Assembly (NCBI GenBank): GCA_963749905.1
Contig: CAVVOF010000006.1
Location: 310,001 to 374,000 of the forward strand
Length of the DNA: 64,000 nt
Source: UBA10649 sp963749905
GTDB taxonomy: Bacteria > Actinomycetota > Actinomycetes > S36-B12
Direction: 5' to 3'
Below are positions 26,915-35,961 of the stretch, one piece after another. Position numbers and translations under genes: made by a program. Position 1 is the stretch's first letter. Each line of letters opens with the position of its first letter. The notes below the pieces were generated by a model, which was given only the letters and a program-made list of their open reading frames with translations, was not told where the DNA came from and ran no database searches.

Positions 26915-27521
26915 ATGTTCGGACGCAACAAGCCCGCCGATTCCGCTGCCACGCCGACGCCCTCGGCGACGGAGCAGGACGCCCGCGCGCCCAAGGGCCG
27001 TCCCACGCCCTCCCGGCAAGGAGGCCGAGGCGGCCCGCAAGCAGAACCTGCGGATCCCGAAGGACCCGAAGGCCGCGAAGAAGGCCGCCCGGGAGCGGGA
27101 CCGCGAGGAGCGGTCACGTGCTCGCGCGGGCATGCTCGCCGGGGACGAGCGCTACCTGCCGCCGAGGGATCGTGGCCCGGCCAAGGCGTTCACCCGCGAC
27201 TTCGTCGACTCCCGATTCACCATCGCGGAGTTCTTCATCTTCATCGCGATCGCCGTGCTCGCCCTGGGCTTCATCCGCAACGCCACCGTGCAGTCGTTCG
27301 TGACGCTGGCCTTCCTGCTGTTCGCCCTCGTCATCATCGTCGACACCGGCATCCTGCTGTTCAGCCTGGACCGGCGGGCCAAGGAGCAGTTCCCCAACAA
27401 GCCCGATCGCAAGGGCATCCTGCTGTACGCGACGCTGCGCACCGTCCAGCTGCGCCGGCTGCGCCTGCCCCCGCCGCGGGTCCGTCGCGGCGGCGCCCGT
27501 CGTCAAGTAGTCGTCAAGTAG
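26915..27521 (+). CDS. DUF3043 membrane protein (frameshift in sequence)
   Basis: Conserved actinobacterial protein: MFGRNKPADS start, a charged linker (KGRPTPSR, then RKQNLRIPKDPKAAKKAARERD in the shifted frame), the signature MLAGDERYLPPRDRGPAKAFTRDFVDSR, two membrane helices, and a basic end. The frame breaks near 27018 at TCCCGGCAAG; removing one base joins both parts into 201 residues. Function unknown. Gene order matches the DUF3043 gene upstream of cobT in mycobacteria. Divergent from pspA. Confidence 0.85.
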
Positions 27522-27545
27522 TCGGTAGGCAACCCTGGAGGTCGC

Positions 27546-27740
27546 ATGACCTGGTTCTGGAGTTACGACCCGTCCACCGGCGAGCGCGGCGAGCGGTCGC
27601 AGGGCTTCCCGACGCAGGCCGACGCCGAGACGTGGCTCGGCGAGTCCTGGCGTGACCTGCTCGACGGCGGCGTGTCTCAGGTGTCGTTGATGGAGGACGA
27701 CCACGTCGCCTACGGCCCGATGAGCCTGCATCCGGAGTAG
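27546..27740 (+). CDS. Small conserved acidic protein
   Basis: A 64-residue protein (MTWFWSYDPSTGER... MSLHPE) with an AGTCG/GGAGGTCGC ribosome-site context just upstream. A similar short acidic protein, with tryptophans at the N-terminus and LMEDD near the end, is widespread in actinobacteria, often near DUF3043. No signal peptide, membrane segment or metal motif. Function unknown. Confidence 0.7.
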   Translation: MTWFWSYDPSTGERGERSQGFPTQADAETWLGESWRDLLDGGVSQVSLMEDDHVAYGPMSLHPE

Positions 27741-27778
27741 CGCCCCGTCTACCCTTGACAGTGGATTGGGGGGCAGCC

Positions 27779-28861
27779 ATGGCGACCGCTCTCGCACCGG
27801 AAGAGGGCACCCGCGGGATCTTCCTCCAGACCGCGCGGCGCCAGATCCCGCCTGTGCTAGCGGCGGCGGGCGTCCTGACCGCCGTGTTCGCCGTGGTCAA
27901 CGCGGTGGCCCTGCCTGACGAAGCCGCCACCACCTGGGTGATCAACGTGGTCTTCGCGCCGGTGTTCCTCATCCTGGCCTGGGTCCTGCGCCGTGGACAG
28001 CTCCCCGACACCGCGCTGCCGTGGATCTGGACGATGTGCAGCGTCGCCCTCGTGGGCATGCTCCTCCACGCCTATGCGCAGATGCCCACTGCGGCGAACC
28101 TCGCCTATGTGGTGCTGGTCATGATCGTCTTCGGACCGCTGACGCACGCGTGGCTTCCGTTCGCGCTGGGAGCGGTCGTGATGGAGATCGGCGCCGTGGC
28201 GACGTTCTCTGCCGTGGTGACCCCGGTGGAGGTGCGGGAGAACTCGCTCGTCTGCGCCAGTGCCCTGCTGGTGGGCGCCATCCTCCTGCAACTGCGACTC
28301 TCCGCACTCTCCGATCTCGCCGACATGCAGGTCGAACTGGCTCGCCAGGCGGCCTACGACCCCTTGACCGAAGTCCTCAACCGCAACGGGCTCGAGCGCG
28401 CGATCCCGGCCTTCCTCGCGACGGCGCAGCGCACCGAGGAACCGGTCCTCGCGTGGTTCGTCGACGTGCGCGGCCTCAAGAAGGCGAACGACCGGCTCGG
28501 TCATCGCTTCGGCGACGAACTGCTCTCGGCCGTCGCACGTGCCCTGCGGTCGTGCATCCGCACGAACGACCTCCTGGTGCGCTGGGGCGGCGACGAGTTC
28601 CTCGTTCTCGGGACGGGCTCGCCCGGAGCGGCAGCCGACCTGAACGCACGCGTGGACCGCATGCTTGCCGCCGATGCCGCGATCACCGATCGCTGGAAGG
28701 GGTCGGTCACCGTCGGCTTCGCCTCGGCGCCCGCTGTCGACGGGCCGGCGGGGCTCGACGAGCTCATCGCGCGTGCCGACCAGGACATGTACCGGCGACG
28801 CGCGACAGCGGACGGTCCGCTCGAACAGGCCGGACAGCGGGATCTGCACCCCCGGACGTAA
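27779..28861 (+). CDS. Membrane diguanylate cyclase (GGDEF)
   Basis: A 360-residue protein. The N-terminal half has about six membrane helices (residues 20-175) with no recognisable sensor domain. The GGDEF domain follows: YDPLTEVLNRNGLERA, FVDVRGLKKANDRLGH, then RWGGDEF at residues 270-274. The RxxD I-site (RTND) lies exactly five residues before GGDEF, so product inhibition by c-di-GMP is likely. No EAL/HD-GYP partner in the window. ATG 27779, preceded by GGGGGG, is preferred over the upstream TTG. It ends just upstream of the cobalamin riboswitch. Confidence 0.88.
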   Translation: MATALAPEEGTRGIFLQTARRQIPPVLAAAGVLTAVFAVVNAVALPDEAATTWVINVVFAPVFLILAWVLRRGQLPDTALPWIWTMCSVALVGMLLHAYAQMPTAANLAYVVLVMIVFGPLTHAWLPFALGAVVMEIGAVATFSAVVTPVEVRENSLVCASALLVGAILLQLRLSALSDLADMQVELARQAAYDPLTEVLNRNGLERAIPAFLATAQRTEEPVLAWFVDVRGLKKANDRLGHRFGDELLSAVARALRSCIRTNDLLVRWGGDEFLVLGTGSPGAAADLNARVDRMLAADAAITDRWKGSVTVGFASAPAVDGPAGLDELIARADQDMYRRRATADGPLEQAGQRDLHPRT

Positions 28862-28899
28862 CGTCACCGGCCGCGTCCTTTGACACGCCACGGTCGCGC

Positions 28900-29070
28900 G
28901 TGGTCGGATCAGCCCACAACTTCATCACCACTCGTTCGACGTCCAGGGGAAGTCCGGTGAGATCCCGGCGCTGTCCCGCAACCGTGTTCCCCGCAAGGGG
29001 TGAGTCGGAGCACCTGGCGAACGCGAGCGGCTCCATCCGTCGAGGTAACGGGACGGGAGCTCGGGTCCCC
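28900..29070 (+). promoter_or_regulatory. Cobalamin riboswitch (aptamer)
   Basis: The 302-base gap between the GGDEF gene and the next ORF holds a B12 aptamer: GGGGAAGTCCGGTG (P3/P4 core) at about 28947-28960, GGCGCTGTCCCGCAACCGTG at 28967-28986, and the B12 box GAGTCGGAGCACCTGGCG at about 29002-29019, followed by the closing GTCGAGGTAACGGGACGGG region. Ends are approximate. It should control the secreted-protein/ECF/cob genes downstream. Confidence 0.9.
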
Positions 29071-29080
29071 ACCCAGCCGT

Positions 29081-29114
29081 CCCCCGACTGCTTCAGCAGC
29101 GGGGGTTTCGCTTT
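29081..29114 (+). terminator. Riboswitch expression-platform terminator
   Basis: CCCCCG...CGGGGG hairpin with inner CTGC/GCAG pairing and a TTC loop (29081-29105), then TTTCGCTTT. A rare T-rich tail for this window, 50 bases upstream of the GTG at 29164. This suggests transcription attenuation when cobalamin is bound. Confidence 0.8.
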
Positions 29115-29163
29115 CCGGGGCACGCAGCGACCGGTCCGGCACCGCTCCCCCAGAAGGGCACCC

Positions 29164-30231
29164 GTGAACACCGTCAAGGGCCTGCGTCGCCTGAGCATCG
29201 CCATCGCGACCGCCATGGCCATTGCCCTGCCAACCGCCATCCCCGCGCACGCCGCCGGCTCCGACGCCGGCCTCTACGGCGCCAGCGACCCGACGTACGA
29301 CGGCGTGTACCGCCAGTCGCTGGCCCTGCTGGGCCTGGCCGCCAACGACATCACCCCGCCGACCAGCGCCATCGCCTGGCTGCTGGACCAGCAGTGCGCG
29401 GACGGGTCCTTCCAGGCGTACCGCGCCGACACCGGCCAGCCCTGCGCCAAGGCGGACCCGGCCAACTTCACCGGGCCGGACACCAACTCCACCGCCCTCG
29501 CGCTGATGGCGCTGATGGCCCTCGACGACAGCCGGGTCATGAACCTGAAGGCGCCGATCATGAACCGCATCGTCGACTCGGCCGAGTCCGCCGGCACGTG
29601 GCTGCGCAAGCAGCAGAACGCGGACGGCGGCTGGCCGTACTACGCCGGCGGCGCATCCGATGCCAACTCGACCGGCCTGTCGCTCGCCGCCGCCAACACC
29701 TGGGGCGGCACGTTCGGCTCGAAGCTGTACAAGAAGGCCTCCCGCTTCCTGGGCCGGCTCTCGTCATCCTGCGCCGACGGCGGCGGGTTCGCCTACCAGT
29801 CCGGCAGCAAGCCCGACGGCTCCGCAACGTCTCAGGGCGTGGTCGGACTGGCCGGCTCCCTGCCGGTGAGCAAGCAGCCCACCGCCGCGGTGGCCGCGCC
29901 CTGCGCGAACACCGCCAAGGCGAAGGGGATCAGCTACCTCGCCAAGGGCCTGTCATCGACCGGCCTGCTGCCCTCCTCGCTCGGCGGCATCGACTACTCG
30001 TCGACGGCCATGGCCGTGCTCGGCCTGACCGAGGCGCGGCAGGGCCGAGCGTCCATCCGCAAGGCCACTGCGGCACTGAAGGCCAGCGCCGACGAGTTCG
30101 TGACCGGCAACGGCACCAACCCGGGAGCCGCGGGCCTGCTGCTGATGGTCGCCGAGGCGACCGGCTCGAAGCCCACCGCGTTCGGCGGGGTCAACCTGGT
30201 CAGCACCCTGGCCTCGTCCATCCGCGGCTAG
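29164..30231 (+). CDS. Secreted alpha/alpha-toroid (prenyltransferase/squalene-oxidase repeat) protein
   Basis: A 355-residue exported protein: signal peptide with IAIATAMAIALPTAIPAHA core. The mature part has terpenoid-cyclase-like helical repeats with QQCADGSFQAY, QQNADGGWPYY and CADGGGFAYQSG turns, and four Cys that could form disulfides. It lacks the DxDD or DDxxD acids of true cyclases, so it is probably a binding protein. First gene after the cobalamin riboswitch and upstream of an ECF transporter, it is a candidate extracellular corrinoid (or cobalt) capture protein. The fold is that of the N-terminal barrel of eukaryotic intrinsic factor/transcobalamin; the link is inference. Confidence 0.8.
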   Translation: MNTVKGLRRLSIAIATAMAIALPTAIPAHAAGSDAGLYGASDPTYDGVYRQSLALLGLAANDITPPTSAIAWLLDQQCADGSFQAYRADTGQPCAKADPANFTGPDTNSTALALMALMALDDSRVMNLKAPIMNRIVDSAESAGTWLRKQQNADGGWPYYAGGASDANSTGLSLAAANTWGGTFGSKLYKKASRFLGRLSSSCADGGGFAYQSGSKPDGSATSQGVVGLAGSLPVSKQPTAAVAAPCANTAKAKGISYLAKGLSSTGLLPSSLGGIDYSSTAMAVLGLTEARQGRASIRKATAALKASADEFVTGNGTNPGAAGLLLMVAEATGSKPTAFGGVNLVSTLASSIRG

Positions 30232-30244
30232 CGGACCTCCGCAC

Positions 30245-30970
30245 ATGAGGACGAGGGCGATCGCGCGGGCGGCCGGTGCACTGGCACTGGCAGCGTCGTC
30301 GATCGCCCTCGTCACCTCTCCGGCCCAGGCGGCCGCCTATCGCTACTGGACCTACTGGCAGGCGCCTGCCGCAGCCGGGACGTGGGCTTTCGCCACCCAG
30401 GGCCCCGGCACCGCGGTTCCCGCGGACGGCGACGTGGAGGGCTGGGCGTTCGGCGTCACCACCCAGTCAGCCGACCCCGACGACGCACCCGCCACCGCGC
30501 CCGACTTCGCCGCCGTCTGCGCCGACACCGCCGCTGCCCCGGACGGCAAGCGGGTGGCCCTGATCATCGACTTCGGCCCAGCCGCCGTCGCGCCCGCGGG
30601 CCAGACACCGCCCGCCCCGGTGGCGCAGTGCGTGGTCGCCGCCCCCGACGCGACCGGCTACGACCTGCTGCGCTCGGTGGCCGAGGTCCGGACCGAGGAC
30701 GGGCTGGTCTGCGGCGTCGCCGGCTACCCCGAGGGTGAGTGCGCGCCGGTCCTCAGCGACGCCGAGGCCGAGGACCTGCTCACCGCGGCGTCGGCCTCCG
30801 CGTCACCCGGGCCGGGCACGTCGACGCCCAGCCCGTCGGGCATGGCCGCGGCCGCGACCGGCCCGGCAACCGGTCCGGGCTCTGGCTCCCCGGTCGCCGT
30901 CCTGGCGGTGGCCGCCCTGCTCCTCGGCGGCGGCGCCCTCTGGTACCGGGGGCGACGCCGTGAGAGCTGA
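30245..30970 (+). CDS. Secreted, C-terminally anchored protein of the ECF locus
   Basis: A 241-residue protein: signal peptide ending PAQA-AAYRYW, a globular domain of about 150 residues rich in Trp/Tyr (YRYWTYWQ, GDVEGWAFGVT) with four Cys (VCADT, AQCVV, LVCGV, GECAPV). A Ser/Pro/Gly-rich spacer and one C-terminal membrane helix (VAVLAVAALLLGGGALWY) with a basic tail follow. The layout suggests a cell-surface protein held by its C-terminus. It lies 13 bases after the toroid gene and overlaps the EcfT start by 11 bases. No enzymatic motif. Probably a partner of the toroid protein in substrate capture (inference). Confidence 0.75.
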   Translation: MRTRAIARAAGALALAASSIALVTSPAQAAAYRYWTYWQAPAAAGTWAFATQGPGTAVPADGDVEGWAFGVTTQSADPDDAPATAPDFAAVCADTAAAPDGKRVALIIDFGPAAVAPAGQTPPAPVAQCVVAAPDATGYDLLRSVAEVRTEDGLVCGVAGYPEGECAPVLSDAEAEDLLTAASASASPGPGTSTPSPSGMAAAATGPATGPGSGSPVAVLAVAALLLGGGALWYRGRRRES

Positions 30971-32088
30971 CCGCACCGCCCGGTGGCTGCACCCGGGCGC
31001 ATGGTGGGCCTGGGCGCTGGGGCTGGCCGCGGCCGCGAGTCGCACCACCAACCCGCTGATCCTCCTGCTGATCATCGCCGCCGCCGCCGTGGTCGTGGAG
31101 TCCCGCCGACCCAACGCGCCGTGGGCCAGGTCGTTCGGCTTCTTCGTCCGCCTCGGCATCCTCGTCATCGCCGTCCGCCTGCTGGTCCAAGTGCTGTTCA
31201 GCGCCTCGATCGGCACGACCGTCCTGCTCGACCTGCCGGGCATCCCGCTGCCGTCCTGGCTGGCCGGCGTCCGCCTCGGCGGCACGATCACCCTCGAGTC
31301 GATGCTCGTCGCCCTCTACGACGGACTGCGGCTGGCGACGATCCTCATCTGCGTGGGCTCCGCCAACGCGCTCGCCTCGCCGACGCGGTTGCTCAAGTCG
31401 GTGCCCGCGGCTCTCTACGAGCTCGGGGTGAGCGTCGTGGTGGCACTCACCTTCACTCCGCAGCTGATCGCTGACGTCGACCGACTGCGCAGCACCCGTC
31501 GCCTGCGCGGGCGGCGCACCTCTGGCCCGCGGGCCATCGCCGGCGCGGCGGTCCCGGTGCTCGAGGGAGCGCTGGAGCGCTCGGTGACCTTGGCTGCGGC
31601 CATGGACTCGCGCGGCTACGGGCGCCGCGGCCCGCAGTCCGTCAGTAGCCGCCGGCTCGTCGGCCGCCCTGCTCCTCGGCGGCCTCGTCGCGTCGTGCAT
31701 CGGCGTGTACGCGCTCGTGTCCGCCGATTCGCCCGCGGCCCTCGGCCTGCCGATGCTCGCCGCCGGAGTGGGCGCGTCCATCGCCGCCGTGGCGCTCGCC
31801 AGCCGTACGTCCGTCCGCACCCGATACCGGCCGGACCCGTGGCGGTTGCCCGAGTGGCTCGTCGCAGGGGCCGGCGTGGTCACCGCGGGGCTGCTCGCCG
31901 CCGCATCGTGGCTCGGCGTTGCCGCCCTGACCGCGCCGACCGATCCGCCAGGCTGGCCCGCCCTGCCCCTCGTCGGCCTCCTCGCCGCCGCGATCGCCGC
32001 CACGCCCGCCCTGACCGCGCCCCCGCTGCCGCTCAACGTCCGCCACCAGCGGTCGACCGCCACCCGTGTTCCGGAGCCGGTCGCATGA
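30960..32088 (+). CDS. ECF transporter T component (EcfT; frameshift in sequence)
   Basis: Membrane coupling subunit of an energy-coupling-factor transporter. GTG 30960, in phase with the open frame, gives several N-terminal helices, FGFFVRLGILVIAVRLLVQ, then the coupling-helix motifs SVVVALTFTPQL and AMDSRGYGRRG. The frame breaks between about 31620 and 31650. The continuing frame (SSAALLLGGLVAS... and further helices) ends VPEPVA at 32088, overlapping the ATPase start. 1129 bases less one gives 375 residues. Longer than single EcfT proteins, with extra C-terminal helices. Confidence 0.85.
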
Positions 32089-33710
32089 TCCGGTTCGACG
32101 ACGTCACCATCACCTATCCGGGTGCGCACGCGCCCGTGCTGGCGCACGTCGACCTCGCCATCCCCGAGGGTGAACTGGTCCTGGTGGTCGGCCGCACCGG
32201 ATCGGGCAAGTCCACCCTGCTCAAGGCCATCAACGGCCTGGTGCCCCACTTCACCGGCGGCACCCTCTCCGGTCGCGTGGTCGTCAACGGCCGTGACACC
32301 CGGGAGTTCCCTCCCCGCGAGCTCGCCGACGTGGTGGGCGTCGTCCCCCAGGACCCGATGAGCGGCTTCGTCACCGACGTCGTGGAGGACGAGCTGGCCT
32401 ACGGCATGGAATGCCTGGGCATCCCGGCCGACGTGATGCGTCGCCGCGTCGAGGAGACCCTCGACCTGCTCGGCCTGGCCGACCTGCGCCACCGGGCGCT
32501 GGCCTCCCTGTCCGGGGGACAGCGTCAGCGCGTCGCCATCGGCGCGGTGCTCACCTCGCACCCCCGAATCCTCGTGCTGGACGAGCCGACCTCCGCCCTG
32601 GATCCCGGTGCCGCGGAGGAGGTGCTCGCCGCACTCCAGCGCTTGGTGCACGACCTCGGCGTGACCGTGGTGATGGCCGAGCACCGGCTCGAACGCGTCG
32701 TCCAGTACGCGGACCTCGTCGTCATCGTCCCCGGCGAGGGCCTGCCGGTGGTGGCCGGATCACCCTCCGAGGTCATGGCGCAATGCCCCCATCGCGCCGC
32801 CGGTCGTCGAGCTCGGCCGCCTCGCCGGCTGGCAGCCGCTGCCGCTCTCGGTGCGTGACGCCCGTCGGGCCGCCGGTCCGCTGAGAGACCTGCTCGTCGG
32901 CCGCACCCCGCACCTGCGCGCGGTGCGATCCACCACTCGGGTGTCCGCCACGACCGACCATCTCTCCGTCTCGTACCAGGACCACCAGGCGCTGCGCGAC
33001 GTCCGCCTCGATGTTGGCGAGGGCGAGATCGTGGCCCTGATGGGCCGCAACGGGGCCGGCAAGTCCACCCTCCTCAACGCGATGGTCGGCCTGGGCCCGC
33101 GCGTCACCGGCCTCGTCCAGGTCGGCGGAGCGGATCCCCGGTCTCTGCGAGGGTCCAGAGCTGCTGTCCCGGGTGGGACTGGTGCCCCAGGAGCCAGGCG
33201 ACCTGCTCGAGGCCACCACCGTCGCGGACGAGTGCCGAGCCGCGGATCGCGACGCCCAGTGCGAGCCCGGCACCACCCGGGCCCTGCTCGCGCTCATGGC
33301 GCCGGACATCGAGGACGGCACGCATCCGCGGGACCTGTCGGAGGGCCAGCGGCTGCTGGTCGCTCTCTGCGTCATCCTGGCCGCCCGGCCCCGGACTGCT
33401 GCTGCTCGACGAGCCGACGCGCGGATTGGACTATCCGACGAAGGCCCGGCTGGCCCGCGTGCTCGCCGACCTCGCGGAGGCCGGTCACGCCATCGTCCTG
33501 GCGACGCATGACGTGGAACTGGTCGCCGAGGTCGCCGACCGCGTCGTCATCCTCGCCGAGGGCGAGGTGGTGGCGGACGGGCCGACCAGCCACGTGGTCA
33601 CGTCGTCGCCCATGTTCGCCCCTCAGGTGTCGAAGATCCTCGCCCCCGCGTCGTGGCTGACCGTGGATCAGGTCGCCGCGGCCATCACCGGCGAGGAGGT
33701 GGCCGGATGA
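32085..33710 (+). CDS. Fused ECF ATPase (A-A'; three frameshifts)
   Basis: One polypeptide of about 540 residues with two ABC domains. Domain 1: Walker A GRTGSGKST, Q-loop VVPQDP, signature LSGGQRQRVAIG, Walker B ILVLDEPTSALDP, switch AEHRLERV. Domain 2: Walker A GRNGAGKST, Q-loop LVPQEP, altered signature LSEGQRLLVAL, Walker B LLLLDEPTRGLDY, switch THDVEL. The frame breaks near 32787 (extra C in TGCCCCCATC), 33150 (GAGGGTCC) and 33391 (GGCCCCGG), each a one-base excess. The first ORF therefore ends early as written. ATP hydrolysis drives the ECF transporter. Confidence 0.87.
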
Positions 33711-34535
33711 GCAGCGCCGTGCACCTCGGGCCCGCGTCGCGGCTGGCCATCGGCATGGTCTCCGCGGTCGGGCTGGTCGCCTTCCTGTGGCCGCTGGTGG
33801 CGGCCCCGGAGTCCGCGGCCGTCGCGCATGCGAGCGACGCACCGATCCTGTTCGCGGTGGTCGTCCCGCTCCTGCTCGTCGTCGTCCTCACGCAGGTGAG
33901 CGACGGTGGGATGGACGCCAAGGCCATCGCCATGCTCGGCGTGCTCAGCGCGGTCATCGCGGCCCTGCGCCCGCTGGGCGCCGGCACGGCGGGACTCGAG
34001 CCGATCTGGATCGTGCTCATCCTCGGCGGCCGCGCCCTCGGGCCCGGATTCGGCTTCAGCCTCGGAGCCGTCTCGATGTTCGCGTCCGCCCTCCTCACCG
34101 GTGGCGTGGGGCCGTGGCTGCCCTTCCAGATGCTCGGTGCCGCGTGGGTCGGCATGGGTGCCGGCCTGCTCCCGCAGTGGCGGGGGCGACGCGAACTGGT
34201 GCATGCTGGCCGCATACGGGGCGGTCGCGTGCGTGGCCTACGGCTTCCTGCTGAACCTGTGGTTCTGGCCGTTCATGGCCGGGCTGCCGGAGGCGATCGC
34301 CTTCACTCCGGGCGCGGGCATGGTCGAGAACATCGCGGCCTGGCTGCGGTTCTGCCTGGTGACCTCGCTCGGCTACGACCTGCCACGAGCCGCCTTGACC
34401 GTGATCCTCATCGTGGTCGCCGGACGGCCGGTGCTCCTGGCGCTGCGCCGAATCTCGAGGCGCGCCGCCTTCGATGCGCCGGTGGAGTTCACGCCGACCG
34501 CGGAGCCGGCGCCGCCCGTGGCCGGGGTCCGCTGA
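33707..34535 (+). CDS. ECF transporter S component (frameshift in sequence)
   Basis: Substrate-binding membrane subunit of about 275 residues with six or more helices. Residues GGRALGPGFGFSLGAVSMFASALLTGG-type and LPFQMLGAAWVGMGAGLLP match the S-component family found with cobalamin-regulated ECF loci. The frame breaks near 34185 in a G-run (CGGGGGCG); the shifted frame continues NWCMLAAYGAVACVAYGFLLNLWFW to the TGA at 34533. The ATG overlaps the ATPase stop. Substrate is predicted as cobalamin or a precursor from the riboswitch and cob neighbours, not from binding residues. Confidence 0.83.
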
Positions 34536-34536
34536 G

Positions 34537-35961
34537 GTGCGCATCACCCTCCTCGGCACCGGATCGGCCGACGGCTGGCCCAACCCCTTCTGCCGGTGCG
34601 CCTCCTGCTCGACAGAGCGCACGGCCGGACGGGCCCGCACCCCGAGCTCGGCCCTGGTCGACGACGTCCTGCTGATCGACGCCGGGCCGACCACGCCGCA
34701 CCTGCCGCCCGGCGGGCCGGCCCTCGACCACGTCGAGCACCTGCTCCTCACTCACGGTCATCCGGACCACCTGCACCCGGCGCTGCTGCTGACCCGTCAC
34801 TGGACGAGCCCGCGCGCCGTCCTGCACGTCTGGGGGCCGCCGGCCGCCCTCGACCTGTGCCGCGACTGGATCGCGCCGGACGCACCCGTCGACCTGCACC
34901 CCCTGATCGCCGGCGACGAAATGGCCCTGGACACCGCAGGCGGGACGTACTCCGTGCAGGCGCTGCCGGCGCGGCATGACCACGGCAATGGCGACGTGCT
35001 CGCCGCGGAGGCGCTGCTCTTCGACGTCACCGGTCCGGACGGGGGTCGGCTGCTGTACGCCACCGACACCGGACCGTTCACCGCCGAGGAGATCGGACTG
35101 GCTACCGATCCGTACGACGTCGTCGTACTCGACGAGACCTTCGGCGACACCCTGGACCACGGCACCGGACACCTCGACCTCGCCCGCCTGCCGGCCCTGC
35201 TCGCCGACCTCCGCGCGCACGGCTGCGTCACTGCCGCGACGCGTGTCATCGCCACCCATCTGAGCCATCACAATCCGCCCACCCCCGAGCTGCGCCGGCG
35301 CCTGGCGCCGTTGGGAGTCGAGGTGCTCGCGGATCTCGCCTCCATCGACACGGCCGACGGAACAGGCTCCGACCGTCGCGGACGGCGCCTGCTCATCCTC
35401 GGGGGCGCCCGGTCCGGCAAGTCCCGGCACGCGGAGGAGCTGGCGGCCGACGCGACACGGGTCACCTACGTGGCCACCGGCGGGCAGCGCCCCGACGACG
35501 GCGAGTGGACGGAGCGGGTCCGGCGCCATCGCGAGCGACGCCCGGCTCGCTGGACGACCGTCGAGTCCTCCGACGTGAGCGCGGTGCTGGCCGGGACCCA
35601 GCCGGGCGAGACCGTCCTCGTCGACTGCCTGGCCCTGTGGCTGACCGCCGCCCTCGACGACATCGACGCGTGGTCACGGAGTGAGGCAGGCGGGCGGTCG
35701 GCCGTCGAGGACGAGGCGCACGAGCGGATCACCGCGCTCGTCGCCGCGATCGAGCGCTGCCCGAGCGAGCTGATCCTGGTCTCCAACGAGGTGGGCATGG
35801 GCGTGGTGCCGGCCACCTCTTCCGGGCGGCTCTTCCAGGACCTGCTCGGCAGTCTGAACGCGAGGGTGGCCGAGCAGGTCGACGAGGCGGTCATCGTGAT
35901 CGCCGGACAGCTCCTGCCCCTCACCGCCCGCGCCACGAGCACGAGGAGCTCCCGTGACTGA
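34537..35961 (+). CDS. cobU: Metallo-beta-lactamase-fold domain fused to CobU
   Basis: A 474-residue fusion. Residues 1-275: MBL hydrolase related to PhnP-type phosphodiesterases, with CRCASC near residue 22, THGHPDH as the metal motif (H-x-H-x-D-H), and ATDTGPF and ATHLSHH later. From about residue 285: bifunctional adenosylcobinamide kinase/guanylyltransferase, P-loop GGARSGKSRHAE, VDCLALWL, and LVSNEVGMGVVP...RLFQDLLG. GTG 34537 sits one base after the S-component stop. No cobC (alpha-ribazole phosphatase) is present here, so the MBL half could supply that step (inference). Confidence 0.9.
   Translation: MRITLLGTGSADGWPNPFCRCASCSTERTAGRARTPSSALVDDVLLIDAGPTTPHLPPGGPALDHVEHLLLTHGHPDHLHPALLLTRHWTSPRAVLHVWGPPAALDLCRDWIAPDAPVDLHPLIAGDEMALDTAGGTYSVQALPARHDHGNGDVLAAEALLFDVTGPDGGRLLYATDTGPFTAEEIGLATDPYDVVVLDETFGDTLDHGTGHLDLARLPALLADLRAHGCVTAATRVIATHLSHHNPPTPELRRRLAPLGVEVLADLASIDTADGTGSDRRGRRLLILGGARSGKSRHAEELAADATRVTYVATGGQRPDDGEWTERVRRHRERRPARWTTVESSDVSAVLAGTQPGETVLVDCLALWLTAALDDIDAWSRSEAGGRSAVEDEAHERITALVAAIERCPSELILVSNEVGMGVVPATSSGRLFQDLLGSLNARVAEQVDEAVIVIAGQLLPLTARATSTRSSRD

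Noticed and set aside
29164..30231. True terpene cyclase or prenyltransferase
   Set aside because: It is secreted and lacks the DxDD/DDxxD catalytic acids; only the helical-repeat fold is shared.
30780..32684. A 634-codon minus-strand frame across the ECF genes
   Set aside because: Overlaps EcfT and the first ATPase domain, both with clear motifs; no signature in the antisense product.
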